From NCBI GenBank assembly GCA_028554795.2, contig CM068838.1, positions 128,499,428 to 128,563,427 on the forward strand: 64,000 nucleotides of DNA. Direction: 5' to 3'. Positions 61,601 through 64,000 of the stretch are shown one piece after another; position 1 is the stretch's first letter; the number at the start of each line of letters is the position of its first letter. Below the pieces are notes generated by a model, which worked only from the letters and a program-made list of their open reading frames with translations, was not told the DNA's origin and did not search any database. This DNA comes from Sinohyriopsis cumingii. Lineage: Eukaryota > Mollusca > Bivalvia > Unionida > Unionidae. A program made the translations under genes and the position numbers.

Positions 61601-63994
61601 TTAATTTTTAGAACTTCAAGAGGAAGCTCCTGTCCCTCCTCCACGTCACAAGGCTGTGTCGTCGGGCCTCTCTCTTTCTGGGGAACTTGGCAAAGGTGGG
61701 TAGTGTTTTATAAGATAACGTACCATTTATGTTAACTTATGAGTCAGATCTAACTGCAAGCAACATAGAACCTCATCTGCCATAACATAATGCTCCTAAC
61801 AAACTGCATCATAGATATAGATCTGCCAGCTCATTATATGTTGGGAGATCTGGGTCTGTGTAGTGTGCAGTTGGACTTTATTTACAGGCAAGAATATATG
61901 GTATTCAGTTTAAGGAATATTTCTTGATGTTACATTTGTAAAATCTTAAAATATACCTGCATAAAAAAAATCTGGTGGCCTAAATCACAGTCCCTTGTGA
62001 TGAGTATTTGCTGCCTTGATTTTTTGATCTACCATTAGTAATGCAATTTCACATTAAGATTTACAGAAAATGATTACAGTTCATCCTACTTGCAGTTGGG
62101 CTTGGTGTGCTATTTTTGTATGATGCAGTTCAAAATATTCTTTTGTTGAAAAATGCATGTTATTTAATTTCATTTGCATTCATTCTACATTTAATTTGCA
62201 TTCCATTCATATTTGCATGTAAGCTATTATTTTGTCACATTTCATATATTGTCTCAGAAATGCATTCTGATTTTGCATTAATCAATTCCATTCATCATTT
62301 CCTTTCATTTTTGTTCATTTAGAATGCATTTACCAAAGTTGGAGTTTCCTATTTTGATGGTATTAAATGGCAGTTTATTATCATTTCTTATTAAAAGTGT
62401 GCTTTAATGAAATAGAAAATATATAAATTTCAAAATAAACCATTAAATTTGTCATAAAAATATATTACAGTAACTGCAGTAAATATAACAGTTGCAGAGT
62501 ATTTATCTTTGAATTTTTTCTCCTATTTCATTTAAATAAAAACTGTACAGACACAACTCAAGTGTGCATTTTAGTTGTATTTCACTGGTAAAATGGCCAG
62601 TTGCAGCATCTTTATACTTTCTTGACTATAACTGTATATTCTTAACCTGTTGTCATGTACTGTCAACATGTGTCTCCACTGTACTCCTCTGGTTATTTGT
62701 ATTAAACTGTACATTTTTTAATTGTCATTAAATGTGTACACCCATGACAGTTTGTATTAAACTGTGTACATTCTTGATCTCATGCCATATATTATGTACA
62801 TTAATTGCTATAAACTGTTTACAATACTGGCCACTTGTCATCACTTTGTCATAAAATGTGTACATTCATAATGTCTTATCATAAACTGTGTAAATTCATA
62901 GTGTCCTGCCATAAACTGTGTACACTTTTTACTACTTGTCATAAACTGTGTACACTTTTTACTACTTGTCATAAACTGTGTACACTTTTTACTACTTTGC
63001 CATAAACTGTGTACACTTTTTACAACTTGTCATAAAAGTTTTAAACTTCTCACTCGAAGCATAGTATGAACTATCACTGACAAATGATATTTTTCTTTTT
63101 CAGTAACTTCAAAGTCTTCTGACCAAATGAGTAAGTCAGTTTTATCTTAATTACCAGTAAATATAATTTTTAAGCAAGTTTGTGACATTTTCAATTGAGT
63201 TAAAGTAAGTAACAGTAAAAATTGAAATACAATTTCATGTTGTTTAAATTGTCTGTGTCAGCTATACAAATAAAGACTGTATAGAATTTATAAGCTTCAG
63301 TTGGATTTGCCTCCCTTGAATAAAGGTGCCTTTAATAAAGGTGTTCAGCATATTTACATCAAATTTATTTTGCATTATTATTGAGACAATTACTAATAAC
63401 TGGGTGGGTGGGTGGGTGGATGGATGGATGGAACTTCAATTTTGTTGTTTTAAGGGCACTTTTAACACATTATTGGCTATATCTTGTCATGAAAATTTGA
63501 GCTAAGTGCCTTTCACTAAATCATTTGACTGAGGGCTGGCCTGGGAATGTATCAAACCTTTGGTCTTGGATTACAAGTCCAATACTTTTCCAACAGAGAT
63601 ATTGCTTATTTTTCCAAGCTATGATGAATCCTCTTCATGCTTTTATATACTTGGCAGGAAAAATAACAATAATCATAATATATAAAATTTCATATTTTAT
63701 ATGTGCTTATCAGAATTAGTTTTTTTTCCTTCAAATACATTTCCCAATCACATTAACATTAGGAATCTAAGCGCTTCTACTTTCCAAGTCGAGCTGTATG
63801 AATGATGAGAAAATCAAAGTTTGAGGGTACTGAAGTATTGAGCATCCCCAAGACTAGTGGGTGTCTCACATTGTTAGCATTGTTCACTATTAGTATTATT
63901 ATTTAGTATTATTATTACTTTCTTTACTCCTATAACATTTCAGAACATAACAATGATGACTATGTGTACATTTATTACAAAAGGAGACAACAGA
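14656..63994 (+). CDS. EXOC2: EXOC2 (Sec5), exocyst complex component 2, N-terminal half over 14-15 exons; gene continues past the window
   Basis: Sec5 is a subunit of the octameric exocyst that tethers secretory vesicles to the plasma membrane, and it is an effector of RalA and RalB. Joined exons: 14656-14764, 18981-19151, 29176-29311, 30667-30707, 32308-32377, 35782-35906, 39749-39820, 41775-41920, 43109-43190, 49043-49142, 51632-51741, 57223-57312, 61612-61695, 63104-63130 and probably 63944-63994. All junctions keep phase. The N-terminal IPT/TIG Ral-binding domain (about residues 4-92) keeps Thr8 and Arg24, which align with human Thr11 and Arg27 that contact Ral. The block [20 protein letters not shown] followed by [11 protein letters not shown] is almost identical to human EXOC2. 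About 454-471 of roughly 900 residues are present. Confidence 0.9.
14794..17648. mobile_element. Pogo/Tigger-like (Tc1/mariner superfamily) non-autonomous element in EXOC2 intron 1
   Basis: Terminal inverted repeats begin CAGTAGTCCC(CC)TCTT at both ends and are flanked by TA target duplications (14792-14793 and 17649-17650). The subterminal regions are rich in GGCC-type motifs. No transposase frame is present. A piggyBac-like element is nested at 15055-16257. The insertion begins only 29 bases after the exon 1 donor. Confidence 0.68.
15055..16257 (-). mobile_element. piggyBac-like MITE (copy 1) with internal tandem duplication, nested in the pogo-like element
   Basis: Ends match TCCTTTACCTCAT...ATGAGGTAAAGGG and are flanked by ATAA on both sides (15051-15054 and 16258-16261), a variant of the TTAA target. 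An internal segment of about 410 bases occurs twice (about 15350-15757 and 15758-16175). It is homologous, in opposite orientation, to the copy at 23858-24638. Confidence 0.68.
17722..17860. repeat. (TA)n and (CA)n compound microsatellite
   Basis: Pure TA from 17722 to 17780, then CATA and CACA units. Confidence 0.9.
17882..18110 (+). mobile_element. tRNA-derived SINE (family 1)
   Basis: The first 72 bases resemble a tRNA, with an anticodon-like hairpin and a perfect B box GGTTCGAACCC (17929-17939). The acceptor ends do not pair, so it is not a working tRNA gene. About 150 bases of SINE body follow, and the right border is uncertain. Confidence 0.58.
18220..18980. other. Intron 1 remainder, nothing recognised
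   Basis: AT-rich intronic sequence leading to the exon 2 acceptor; no repeats or frames stand out. Confidence 0.5.
18981..19151 (+). CDS. EXOC2: EXOC2 exon 2 (rest of the Ral-binding IPT/TIG domain)
   Basis: Acceptor TTATTTTCAG, donor G/GTATGT. It reads [20 protein letters not shown], then [19 protein letters not shown], matching human GLTICGHNCLLTAEW and GDIIVTTKSGGRGTSTVSF. Phase 1 at both ends. Residues about 37-93. Confidence 0.88.
19385..19520 (+). mobile_element. Degenerate tRNA-derived SINE fragment
   Basis: GGCATGGTAGCACAATCGGT resembles a SINE tRNA head with an A box. The B box region is decayed. Low certainty. Confidence 0.3.
19921..21414. repeat. Unidentified insertion of about 1.4 kb between similar GAGTTACTTG repeats
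   Basis: Two units of GAGTTACTTGGCATNCTAGT lie at 19923-19972 and two related units at 21378-21414, in the same orientation. The sequence between them has no coding capacity I recognise. It may be an inserted element or a split satellite. Confidence 0.35.
21953..22139. mobile_element. Harbinger-like MITE with TTA target duplication
   Basis: Inverted ends GGGCTGTTCCATT...AATGGAACAGCCC, 187 bases, with TTA on both sides (21950-21952 and 22140-22142). A related copy lies at 46000-46186. Confidence 0.68.
22143..23853. other. Intron 2 sequence, nothing recognised
   Basis: AT-rich, non-coding, and without clear terminal repeats. Confidence 0.45.
23858..24638 (+). mobile_element. piggyBac-like MITE (copy 2) with TTAA target duplication
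   Basis: TTAA/CCCTTTACCTCAT at the left (TTAA 23854-23857) and ATGAGGAAAAGGG/TTAA at the right (24639-24642), 781 bases. TTAA targets and CCC...GGG termini are the piggyBac signature. No transposase is present. It is homologous to 15055-16257 but lacks that copy's internal duplication. Confidence 0.78.
24700..25480. other. Intron 2 sequence, nothing recognised
   Basis: Non-coding AT-rich DNA between the piggyBac-like MITE and the 118-bp array. Confidence 0.4.
25485..26420. repeat. Minisatellite of about 118-bp units, intron 2
   Basis: Units begin AGCTGGATATGTATGAAGTG (for example 25843, 25961 and 26079), with shorter subrepeats (GCAGATAAGGTTGGGATGG). Roughly eight partial or complete units are present, some shortened to 94 bases. 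Confidence 0.82.
26640..28730. other. Intron 2 sequence, nothing recognised
   Basis: About 2 kb of AT-rich intron. Weakly repeated CAGTNTNNTGTTTTCATTG-like phrases occur near 27500-27950 but no unit can be delimited. Confidence 0.4.
28735..29075. repeat. Degenerate minisatellite of about 50-60-bp units, intron 2
   Basis: Six to seven units built on CCTGATACTGCAAGCAGCCT followed by GTNGCATGTTATATAATACAG. Confidence 0.75.
29082..29186 (+). repeat. 49-bp tandem duplication of the exon 3 acceptor region
   Basis: The block ACTGATGTAACATACTCTG through TAGGACCNTTACAA occurs twice, 49 bases apart. This gives two AG acceptors (to 29126 and 29175). Only the second keeps the frame; the first leads to a stop after PLQH. 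Confidence 0.82.
29176..29311 (+). CDS. EXOC2: EXOC2 exon 3 (linker after the IPT/TIG domain)
   Basis: Acceptor TAATAG, donor AG/GTGATT. It reads [20 protein letters not shown] and ends [13 protein letters not shown], matching human DQSAVWVDE and ANPLGIEIEKS. The acceptor region is a tandem duplicate: an earlier AG at 29126 would add 49 bases and an early stop. Confidence 0.85.
29556..29607. repeat. (ATGT)n microsatellite
   Basis: About 13 ATGT units with one ACGT variant. Confidence 0.9.
29761..30013 (+). mobile_element. tRNA-derived SINE (family 2), near full length, (CAA)n tail
   Basis: A tRNA-like head with an A box (GTGGCCAAGTGGTCTAAAGC) and a B box-like GGGTTCAAGTT. The body reads CCTCCACCATTAATACTGGC and the 3' tail GTTAAACCCTACAACAACAA. 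Other copies: 49406-49618 (5' truncated), 33120-33252 (decayed) and 42355-42400 (tail only). It resembles SINEs described from bivalves, but I cannot assign a named family. Confidence 0.78.
30667..30707 (+). CDS. EXOC2: EXOC2 exon 4 (41-base exon)
   Basis: Acceptor TTTTGTAG, donor G/GTGAGT. It reads [14 protein letters not shown], the counterpart of human SQKDLEMLFHGMS. Phases 2 and 1 fit the neighbouring exons exactly. Confidence 0.8.
30840..31560. repeat. Degenerate repeat of about 180-bp units, intron 4
   Basis: Repeated phrases GCATATTAATGNNGTGATTTTGC and TTTTGATCAGACTTGGTAAA recur three to five times with much divergence. An old tandem array is the simplest reading. Confidence 0.5.
31730..32290. 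other. Intron 4 end, nothing recognised
   Basis: AT-rich sequence before the exon 5 acceptor. Confidence 0.4.
32308..32377 (+). CDS. EXOC2: EXOC2 exon 5
   Basis: Acceptor AAAACAG, donor AG/GTAATA. It reads [20 protein letters not shown], matching human [20 protein letters not shown]. Confidence 0.88.
32480..33540. repeat. Degenerate repeat of about 150-bp units, intron 5
   Basis: Phrases such as GTGAGTACAACATCNCC and CAGTGACTTTGGTTAAGTTT recur six to seven times. A decayed SINE tail (about 33120-33252) is embedded. Confidence 0.5.
33840..34790. other. Intron 5, weakly repetitive, no gene
   Basis: Loose recurrences of TTTCATCACACTTTNCATTTC-type phrases suggest a very old repeat, but units cannot be set. 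Short open frames here have no recognisable features. Confidence 0.35.
34795..35165. repeat. 36-bp minisatellite, intron 5
   Basis: About 10 units of GGTTCCTGTCTTCAAGRTTA followed by TCATACACCTCATTGG. The 36-base period keeps several frames open on both strands; the minus strand reads [12 protein letters not shown] repeats. Treated as non-coding. Confidence 0.85.
35782..35906 (+). CDS. EXOC2: EXOC2 exon 6
   Basis: Acceptor TTTTCAAAG, donor G/GTGAAA. It reads [20 protein letters not shown], aligning with human [20 protein letters not shown], and continues [14 protein letters not shown]. Confidence 0.85.
35970..37180. repeat. 43-bp minisatellite, about 28 units, intron 6
   Basis: Units of ACATGTAACACAGCAACATA followed by TTAGGGCCTATGCCATTTTATGT, with higher-order variation (a TTTCATTTTATGTGCATTTA variant recurs every few units). 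Confidence 0.92.
37200..37855. other. Intron 6 sequence, nothing recognised
   Basis: AT-rich and non-coding. Confidence 0.4.
37856..38200. repeat. Degenerate GACAACAAGACNAAGA repeat, intron 6
   Basis: Purine- and CA-rich units of about 30 bases, ten or so copies, strongly diverged. Confidence 0.6.
38555..39095. repeat. Minisatellite of about 42-bp units, intron 6
   Basis: Units of AAGTAAATGAACACTTAAGT followed by AATTCCAATGAATGTTTGTAAA, with about 12 copies and a shorter variant lacking TTTGT. Confidence 0.88.
39150..39244. repeat. (TACA)/(TA)n microsatellite
   Basis: CATA units, then pure TA. Confidence 0.9.
39749..39820 (+). CDS. EXOC2: EXOC2 exon 7
   Basis: Acceptor CATTTCAG, donor C/GTAAGT. 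It reads [20 protein letters not shown]; conservation with human is low here, but the phase and position fit. About residues 218-241. Confidence 0.78.
40172..40945. repeat. 35-bp minisatellite, about 22 units, intron 7
   Basis: Units of TCTGGGTCTGTAGTAGTACA followed by TTATGTGATAGCATA. Very homogeneous, with occasional shortened units. Confidence 0.93.
40950..41770. other. Intron 7 end, nothing recognised
   Basis: AT-rich intron with a short TA run near 41230. Confidence 0.4.
41775..41920 (+). CDS. EXOC2: EXOC2 exon 8 (most conserved exon)
   Basis: Acceptor TACTTTTAG, donor AAG/GTATGT. It reads [20 protein letters not shown], then [20 protein letters not shown], nearly identical to human EXOC2. 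This exon alone identifies the gene. Confidence 0.93.
42345..42400 (+). mobile_element. 3' tail fragment of the family 2 SINE
   Basis: GCCAGTATTGTGCTGACATG followed by CCATTAAACCCTACAAC matches the 3' end of the SINE at 29761, with an altered (TAC)n tail. Confidence 0.55.
42905..43095. repeat. Minisatellite of about 29-bp units, intron 8
   Basis: Six to seven units of AACATGTTATTAAACTTTTC plus TATTTCTGT, ending just before the exon 9 pyrimidine tract. Confidence 0.82.
43109..43190 (+). CDS. EXOC2: EXOC2 exon 9
   Basis: Acceptor TTTTTGCAG, donor G/GTAAGA. It reads [20 protein letters not shown], then PIQVFQR, matching human [27 protein letters not shown]. Confidence 0.9.
43931..44100. mobile_element. 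hAT-like MITE, intron 9
   Basis: Ends CAGCGGTTCCCAACCC...AGTTGGGAACACTG, 170 bases, flanked by ATCAATAA and ATCAACAT (6 of 8 identical), as expected for an old 8-bp target duplication. Confidence 0.68.
44110..45990. other. Intron 9 sequence, nothing recognised
   Basis: About 1.9 kb of AT-rich DNA without clear repeats or frames. Confidence 0.4.
46000..46186. mobile_element. Harbinger-like MITE, second copy
   Basis: GGGTTGTTCCATTAAAC...GTTTAAATGGAACAGCCC; same length (187 bases) and body as 21953-22139, but with diverged ends and no clear target duplication. Confidence 0.65.
46435..48400. repeat. 58-bp minisatellite, about 32 units, with a 29-bp lead-in array, intron 9
   Basis: Four 29-bp units (ACAAAACACCTCAGTCTGTA plus GATATATAT) from 46435. 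About 32 units of 58 bases follow from 46551 (GCAGTCAAACAACCTACAGG, GATAGACACAGAGCACTTCA, GGCTGTAGATATATATAA). The 58-bp unit is twice 29 and shares the CTGTAGATATATAT part, so it may be a diverged dimer. Confidence 0.93.
48420..48880. repeat. Minisatellite of about 48-50-bp units, intron 9
   Basis: Nine units of AAAGAACTTTTAGCGATAAA followed by TGCAGAGCAGATCACACCCATCTGCAGATC. Confidence 0.88.
49043..49142 (+). CDS. EXOC2: EXOC2 exon 10
   Basis: Acceptor TTTCTTGCAG, donor AA/GTAAGG. It reads [20 protein letters not shown], then [12 protein letters not shown], matching human YAEVETRIEALRELLLDKL and STLHDQKRYI. Confidence 0.88.
49373..49405. repeat. (TA)n microsatellite at the 5' break of a SINE
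   Basis: A TA run directly abutting the truncated SINE head. Confidence 0.85.
49406..49618 (+). mobile_element. Family 2 SINE, 5' truncated, (CAA)n tail
   Basis: Begins TACGGATCACTGCCATCTCA, matching the SINE at 29761 from about its base 48, and ends in (CAA)n. It is sandwiched between two (TA)n tracts, the right one leading into the fold-back element copy. Confidence 0.75.
49619..50072. mobile_element. One-armed copy of the (TA)n fold-back element
   Basis: (TA)n at 49619-49678, then the left-half sequence of the 9819 element (CCTTTCAAGTACACTGGATC and AATAAACTGACAACAAACAG) through to about 50072. The inverted right arm is missing. Confidence 0.6.
50075..50420. repeat. Minisatellite of about 78-bp units, intron 10
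   Basis: Four to five units of CTGCTGGGTGATTAACAATG, then CAGAATCC and ATTGCATTAAATACATAGAA. Confidence 0.82.
50440..51370. repeat. Minisatellite of about 35-bp units, about 26 units, intron 10
   Basis: Units of TTCAGGGTCTGTATATATTG followed by TGTCATATAAAAGAT, with length variants of 29-36 bases. Confidence 0.9.
51632..51741 (+). CDS. EXOC2: EXOC2 exon 11
   Basis: Acceptor TTTGCTAG. It reads [20 protein letters not shown], then [14 protein letters not shown], matching human [20 protein letters not shown] and KWILQLMHSCKEG. The donor AAG/GTTGGA is weak; another phase-1 donor (TTT/GTGAAA, 51760-51765 region) is poorer. A weak donor ahead of cassette exons fits regulated splicing. Confidence 0.82.
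52076..52655. mobile_element. MITE with 28-bp inverted ends (CTATAGTA...), intron 11
   Basis: Left CTATAGTACAAGTCACATGG and right CCATGTGACCTTTACTATAG are inverted repeats, 580 bases apart. TA dinucleotides at both ends would fit a Tc1/mariner-type target. A second copy is at 58841-59407. No coding capacity. Confidence 0.62.
53523..55685 (+). mobile_element. Pogo-like DNA transposon, internally deleted, intron 11
   Basis: Perfect-start inverted ends CAGTGGAACCCCGC(T)ATAACGCG, flanked by TA (53521-53522 and 55686-55687), 2163 bases. Subterminal repeats include ACGTACGAGAAATAGTGTGT (about 53789 and 53950). It carries one open frame (54522-54941) with the DNA-binding region but no DDE catalytic domain, so it is non-autonomous. 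A short stretch near 54013-54052 repeats part of that frame. The clean ends suggest a relatively recent insertion. Confidence 0.82.
54522..54941 (+). CDS. Pogo-derived mini-protein: CENP-B-type DNA-binding region plus C-terminal PIP box
   Basis: The start is the ATG at 54522 (TTATGG), just after a TATATAAAA-like tract. The 139-residue product begins [20 protein letters not shown] with an N-terminal psq-type helix-turn-helix ([19 protein letters not shown]). The first part of a CENP-B/Tc5-type DNA-binding domain follows ([20 protein letters not shown]). Right after FKAS, where full pogo transposases continue to the second HTH helix and the DDE domain, it jumps to [12 protein letters not shown] and stops. 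QTSLDIFF fits the PCNA-interacting PIP box (QxxLxxFF), known at the C-terminus of Drosophila pogo transposase. It looks like an in-frame internal deletion product that may bind transposon ends and PCNA but cannot cut. Confidence 0.75.
   Translation: MEKQVQKRTSFSAKEKLYALDQLKKGKQQTQLARDLGISESTLRGWKTDEGKLRSLPNILEEETGLQRKRVKLANDNVLDSALYQWFVQARSEGVPIFGPILKAQAEKFDRRINGDDSKFKASKFAAKKQTSLDIFFKK
55690..56640. other. Intron 11 sequence, nothing recognised
   Basis: AT-rich, non-coding. Confidence 0.4.
56645..56935. repeat. Three tandem units of about 90 bases, intron 11
   Basis: Units of GGGTTGCTATGAAACCTGGT, TATGATTATCAGCAGAATAG and ACCCAATAACCATACAGTAAC. Confidence 0.85.
57223..57312 (+). CDS. EXOC2: EXOC2 exon 12, SH3-ligand cassette A
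   Basis: Acceptor TTTTTTAG, donor G/GTAGGT, phase 1 on both sides, 90 bases. It reads [18 protein letters not shown], containing PIAPPR, a PxxPxR class II SH3-ligand pattern. I see no counterpart in human EXOC2 at this place. It is a paralogue of exon 13. Confidence 0.75.
57930..58670. repeat. Minisatellite of about 42-bp units, about 17 units, intron 12
   Basis: Units of ACCAGCATCAGTTTAACATG followed by TGTATAGTGACAAATCACTGTGT, alternating with a CAGCTGAACATGTATATAG variant. Confidence 0.9.
58841..59407. mobile_element. Second copy of the CTATAGTA MITE, intron 12
   Basis: The body is collinear with 52076-52655 (for example TAGAATTTGATTCTACATA and TTGGATTGAATGTTG-like blocks). The right end TGACTTTTACTATAG is intact, the left end decayed. 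Confidence 0.6.
59617..59775. mobile_element. hAT-like MITE with perfect 8-bp target duplication, intron 12
   Basis: CAGGGGTCTCAAACTCA...TGTTTGAGACCCCTG, 159 bases, flanked on both sides by ATATACAT (59609-59616 and 59776-59783). Confidence 0.82.
59790..61200. other. Intron 12 sequence, nothing recognised
   Basis: AT-rich; a phrase near 60765-60840 resembles part of 43680-43770 (AGAAAGATGAAAA and GAAGTAACTCTT) but no element can be delimited. Confidence 0.35.
61242..61410 (+). other. EXOC2: Possible alternative 3' terminal exon of EXOC2
   Basis: A strong pyrimidine tract and acceptor (TTTTGTTGTTTCAG, to 61241) leads in phase 1 to VKTVDEV and a stop at 61262-61264. AATAAA signals follow at 61263-61268 and 61388-61393. 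If spliced to exon 12, it would give a truncated Sec5 of about 424 residues with the Ral-binding domain but little of the exocyst body. It could also be a chance acceptor or an old 3' UTR insertion. Confidence 0.35.
61612..61695 (+). CDS. EXOC2: EXOC2 exon 13, SH3-ligand cassette B
   Basis: Acceptor TTTTTAG, donor G/GTGGGT, phase 1 on both sides, 84 bases. It reads [20 protein letters not shown], with PVPPPR as a PxxPxR motif. It is plainly homologous to exon 12, and short stretches of flanking intron are also alike, so a segment was duplicated. Both could be included, or used alternatively. Confidence 0.75.
61700..62620. other. Intron 13 sequence, nothing recognised
   Basis: AT-rich and non-coding. 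Confidence 0.4.
62630..63045. repeat. Minisatellite of about 30-bp units, intron 13
   Basis: Units of CATAAACTGTGTACACTTTT followed by TACTACTTGT; near-perfect on the right (62900-63030), decaying leftwards, and ending about 60 bases before the microexon. Confidence 0.85.
63104..63130 (+). CDS. EXOC2: EXOC2 exon 14, 27-base microexon
   Basis: Acceptor TTTCTTTTTCAG, donor A/GTAAGT (both strong). Nine codons: VTSKSSDQM plus one base. Phase 1 on both sides, so skipping keeps frame. Confidence 0.6.
63400..63432. repeat. (GGGT)n/(GGAT)n microsatellite
   Basis: Four TGGG units followed by three TGGA units. Confidence 0.9.
63944..63994 (+). CDS. EXOC2: EXOC2 exon 15, probable, at the window edge
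   Basis: Acceptor ATAACATTTCAG, then [18 protein letters not shown] donor A/GTTGAT after 63994 would keep phase 1; otherwise the frame meets TGA at 63997-63999. The donor is weak and the window ends six bases on, so the right border is unsure. DDYVYIYYK could correspond to human DDTWRYK. Confidence 0.42.
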
Positions 63995-64000
63995 GTTGAT

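Overview
The window looks like nuclear DNA of an invertebrate animal, most likely a mollusc. It has an intron-rich gene with vertebrate-like protein similarity and an AT-rich background. It also carries tRNA-derived SINEs with CAA tails, many small DNA transposons, and a different minisatellite in almost every intron. The exact species cannot be read from the sequence.

Region 1 (1 to about 9787) is the right-hand part of a Polinton/Maverick-type (adintovirus-like) integrated virus-like element. It is visibly richer in G+C than the rest. It holds the start of an FtsK/HerA-type packaging ATPase, a protein-primed family B DNA polymerase, two BIR-domain proteins, a tandem family of F-box-like proteins, a double zinc-knuckle protein, and several small unrecognised genes. 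It ends in about 260 bases of 44-bp repeats. The polymerase reading is interrupted about once and one F-box-like copy looks partial, so it is treated as a fairly young fossil. Its last two genes are divergent and share a TATA/CCAAT/CRE promoter. Each ends in a perfect replication-dependent histone-type mRNA stem-loop, although neither protein resembles a histone.

Region 2 (9.8 to 14.6 kb) has a fold-back element framed by (TA)n arrays, a dead CR1-like LINE 3' end, and about 2.4 kb in which nothing is recognised.

Region 3 (14.6 to 64 kb) is one plus-strand host gene, EXOC2 (Sec5, an exocyst subunit and RalA effector). Fourteen coding exons can be placed with consistent phases, and a fifteenth is likely at the right edge. 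They give about 454 to 471 N-terminal residues: the Ral-binding IPT/TIG domain and the first part of the Sec5 body. The C-terminal half lies beyond the window. Exons 12 and 13 are duplicates of each other, each encoding a PxxPxR (SH3-ligand type) motif. With a 27-base microexon they form a run of phase-1 cassettes. A possible alternative 3' terminal exon lies between exons 12 and 13.

The introns hold a piggyBac-like element nested in a pogo/Tigger-like element, and a complete but internally deleted pogo-like element. The latter's ORF joins the DNA-binding region directly to a C-terminal PCNA-binding motif. There are also Harbinger-like, hAT-like and other MITEs, SINEs, and more than a dozen minisatellite arrays.
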